From JAVVSR01 sp964604875 (GTDB taxonomy: Bacteria; Bacillota; Clostridia; Christensenellales; CAG-917), in contig CAZSAC010000017.1 in NCBI GenBank assembly GCA_964604875.1, positions 1 to 31,569 on the forward strand: a DNA stretch of 31,569 nt, given 5' to 3'. Positions 31,112 to 31,569 of the stretch are shown here, piece by piece. A program made the position numbers and the translations under genes. Below the pieces are notes generated by a model. That model saw only the letters and a program-made list of their open reading frames with translations, had not been told where the DNA came from and did no database searches. Each line of letters opens with the position of its first letter. Position 1 is the stretch's first letter.

Positions 31112-31569
31112 ATGTCAAAAATGAAAATTGGGATTCAGCTTTATTCCCTAAGAAAATTTTTAAAAACGCCGTCTGAGGTTGCGGATACCTTCAAAAAGGT
31201 TAAAGCGATGAACGCCGAGGTTGTGCAGGTGTCGGGTATGTGCAAAATAGACGCGCGTGAGCTGCAAAAAATTTCAATCGAAAATCAGTTGCCGATTTGT
31301 ATTACGCACGTTTCTTATGACAGGCTGACCAACGAGCTTGACAAGGTTATTGAGGAGCATAAAATTTTCGGGTGCAAAAACGTCGGAATAGGAATGATGC
31401 CGTCAAGCGTTGATAAAAGCAAGCTTGATGAAATTAAAAAGTTTTGCGATTTTTTAAACAATACCTCGGATAAGCTTAGAAAAGAAAATATGACAATGAG
31501 CTATCACAATCACGGGTTTGAATTTAAAAAAGTCAACGGTGAAATCATATATGATTTTATGCTCAAAAA
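31112..31569 (+). CDS. Sugar phosphate isomerase/epimerase-like TIM-barrel protein, copy 2 (cut by window end)
   Basis: The first 152 residues of a TIM-barrel protein, open at the right edge. MKIGIQLYSLR near the N terminus and SYHNHGFEF near residue 135 are typical of the IolE/YcjR-type branch, where the His and Glu residues bind a metal. The ATG at 31112 has AGGAGA just upstream, and the gene begins nine bases after copy 2 of the dehydrogenase. It is only distantly similar to the first TIM-barrel protein (29038-29946), so it likely has a different step or substrate. The operon continues beyond the window. Confidence 0.88.
   Translation, partial: MSKMKIGIQLYSLRKFLKTPSEVADTFKKVKAMNAEVVQVSGMCKIDARELQKISIENQLPICITHVSYDRLTNELDKVIEEHKIFGCKNVGIGMMPSSVDKSKLDEIKKFCDFLNNTSDKLRKENMTMSYHNHGFEFKKVNGEIIYDFMLK

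Noticed and set aside
1..31569. CRISPR arrays, rRNA genes and insertion sequences
   Set aside because: No regularly spaced long repeats, no rRNA-like sequence and no transposase gene were seen on reading the window.

Overview
The window looks like a stretch of a low-GC Gram-positive chromosome, most likely an uncultured anaerobic, gut-type Bacillota (Clostridia). I base this on consensus sigma-A promoters with 17-base spacers, strong purine-rich ribosome binding sites, GPH-type sugar transporters with long charged tails, and the gene families present. The exact taxon cannot be read from the sequence. There are two parts, meeting at a 45-base copy of the 3' half of a tRNA-Arg(CCT) gene at 12310-12354.

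Left part (1 to about 12354): an integrated mobile element whose left end lies outside the window. From the left it carries an open-ended unknown gene, two DNA methyltransferases and an HNH endonuclease (an AT-rich restriction-modification block), a tyrosine integrase with an inserted XRE-like domain, a small excisionase-like protein, a candidate replication origin (GTAACGAT iterons plus AT-rich heptamers) and a primase-helicase. Next come two unknown genes, then a four-gene operon with a glutamine-synthetase-fold amidoligase and a gamma-glutamylcyclotransferase-like protein. Two rightward genes near the right end encode a DUF6809-like protein and a protein of three tandem excisionase-like domains. 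A repeat-rich noncoding stretch of about 400 bases follows, and then the att site. No capsid, packaging or conjugation genes are visible, so a satellite-like or mobilisable island fits better than a complete phage or conjugative element.

Right part, 12355-22034: a TauE/SafE exporter, a GPH sugar transporter and a cytoplasmic sulfatase form a tight unit, probably for uptake and desulfation of sulfated sugars with export of the released sulfur oxyanion. Next are a TspO-like membrane protein and a cation/proton antiporter. The antiporter is preceded by a consensus promoter, a fluoride riboswitch and an overlapping terminator. A leftward SDR plus Old Yellow Enzyme-type flavin reductase operon follows, ending against the antiporter at a bidirectional terminator.

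Right part, 22035-31569: a long rightward operon headed by a FadR/UxuR-type GntR regulator with two operator-like repeats. It encodes a complete glucuronate route: UxaC isomerase, SDR-type mannonate oxidoreductase, UxuA dehydratase, KDG kinase and KDPG aldolase, giving pyruvate and glyceraldehyde 3-phosphate. Two Gfo/Idh/MocA dehydrogenases then alternate with two TIM-barrel isomerase/epimerase-like proteins, the last cut by the window edge. No glycoside hydrolase or polysaccharide lyase is present. The dehydrogenase/TIM-barrel pairs may therefore act on glycosides by an oxidation-elimination route through 3-keto sugars, feeding glucuronate into the pathway; this is inference.
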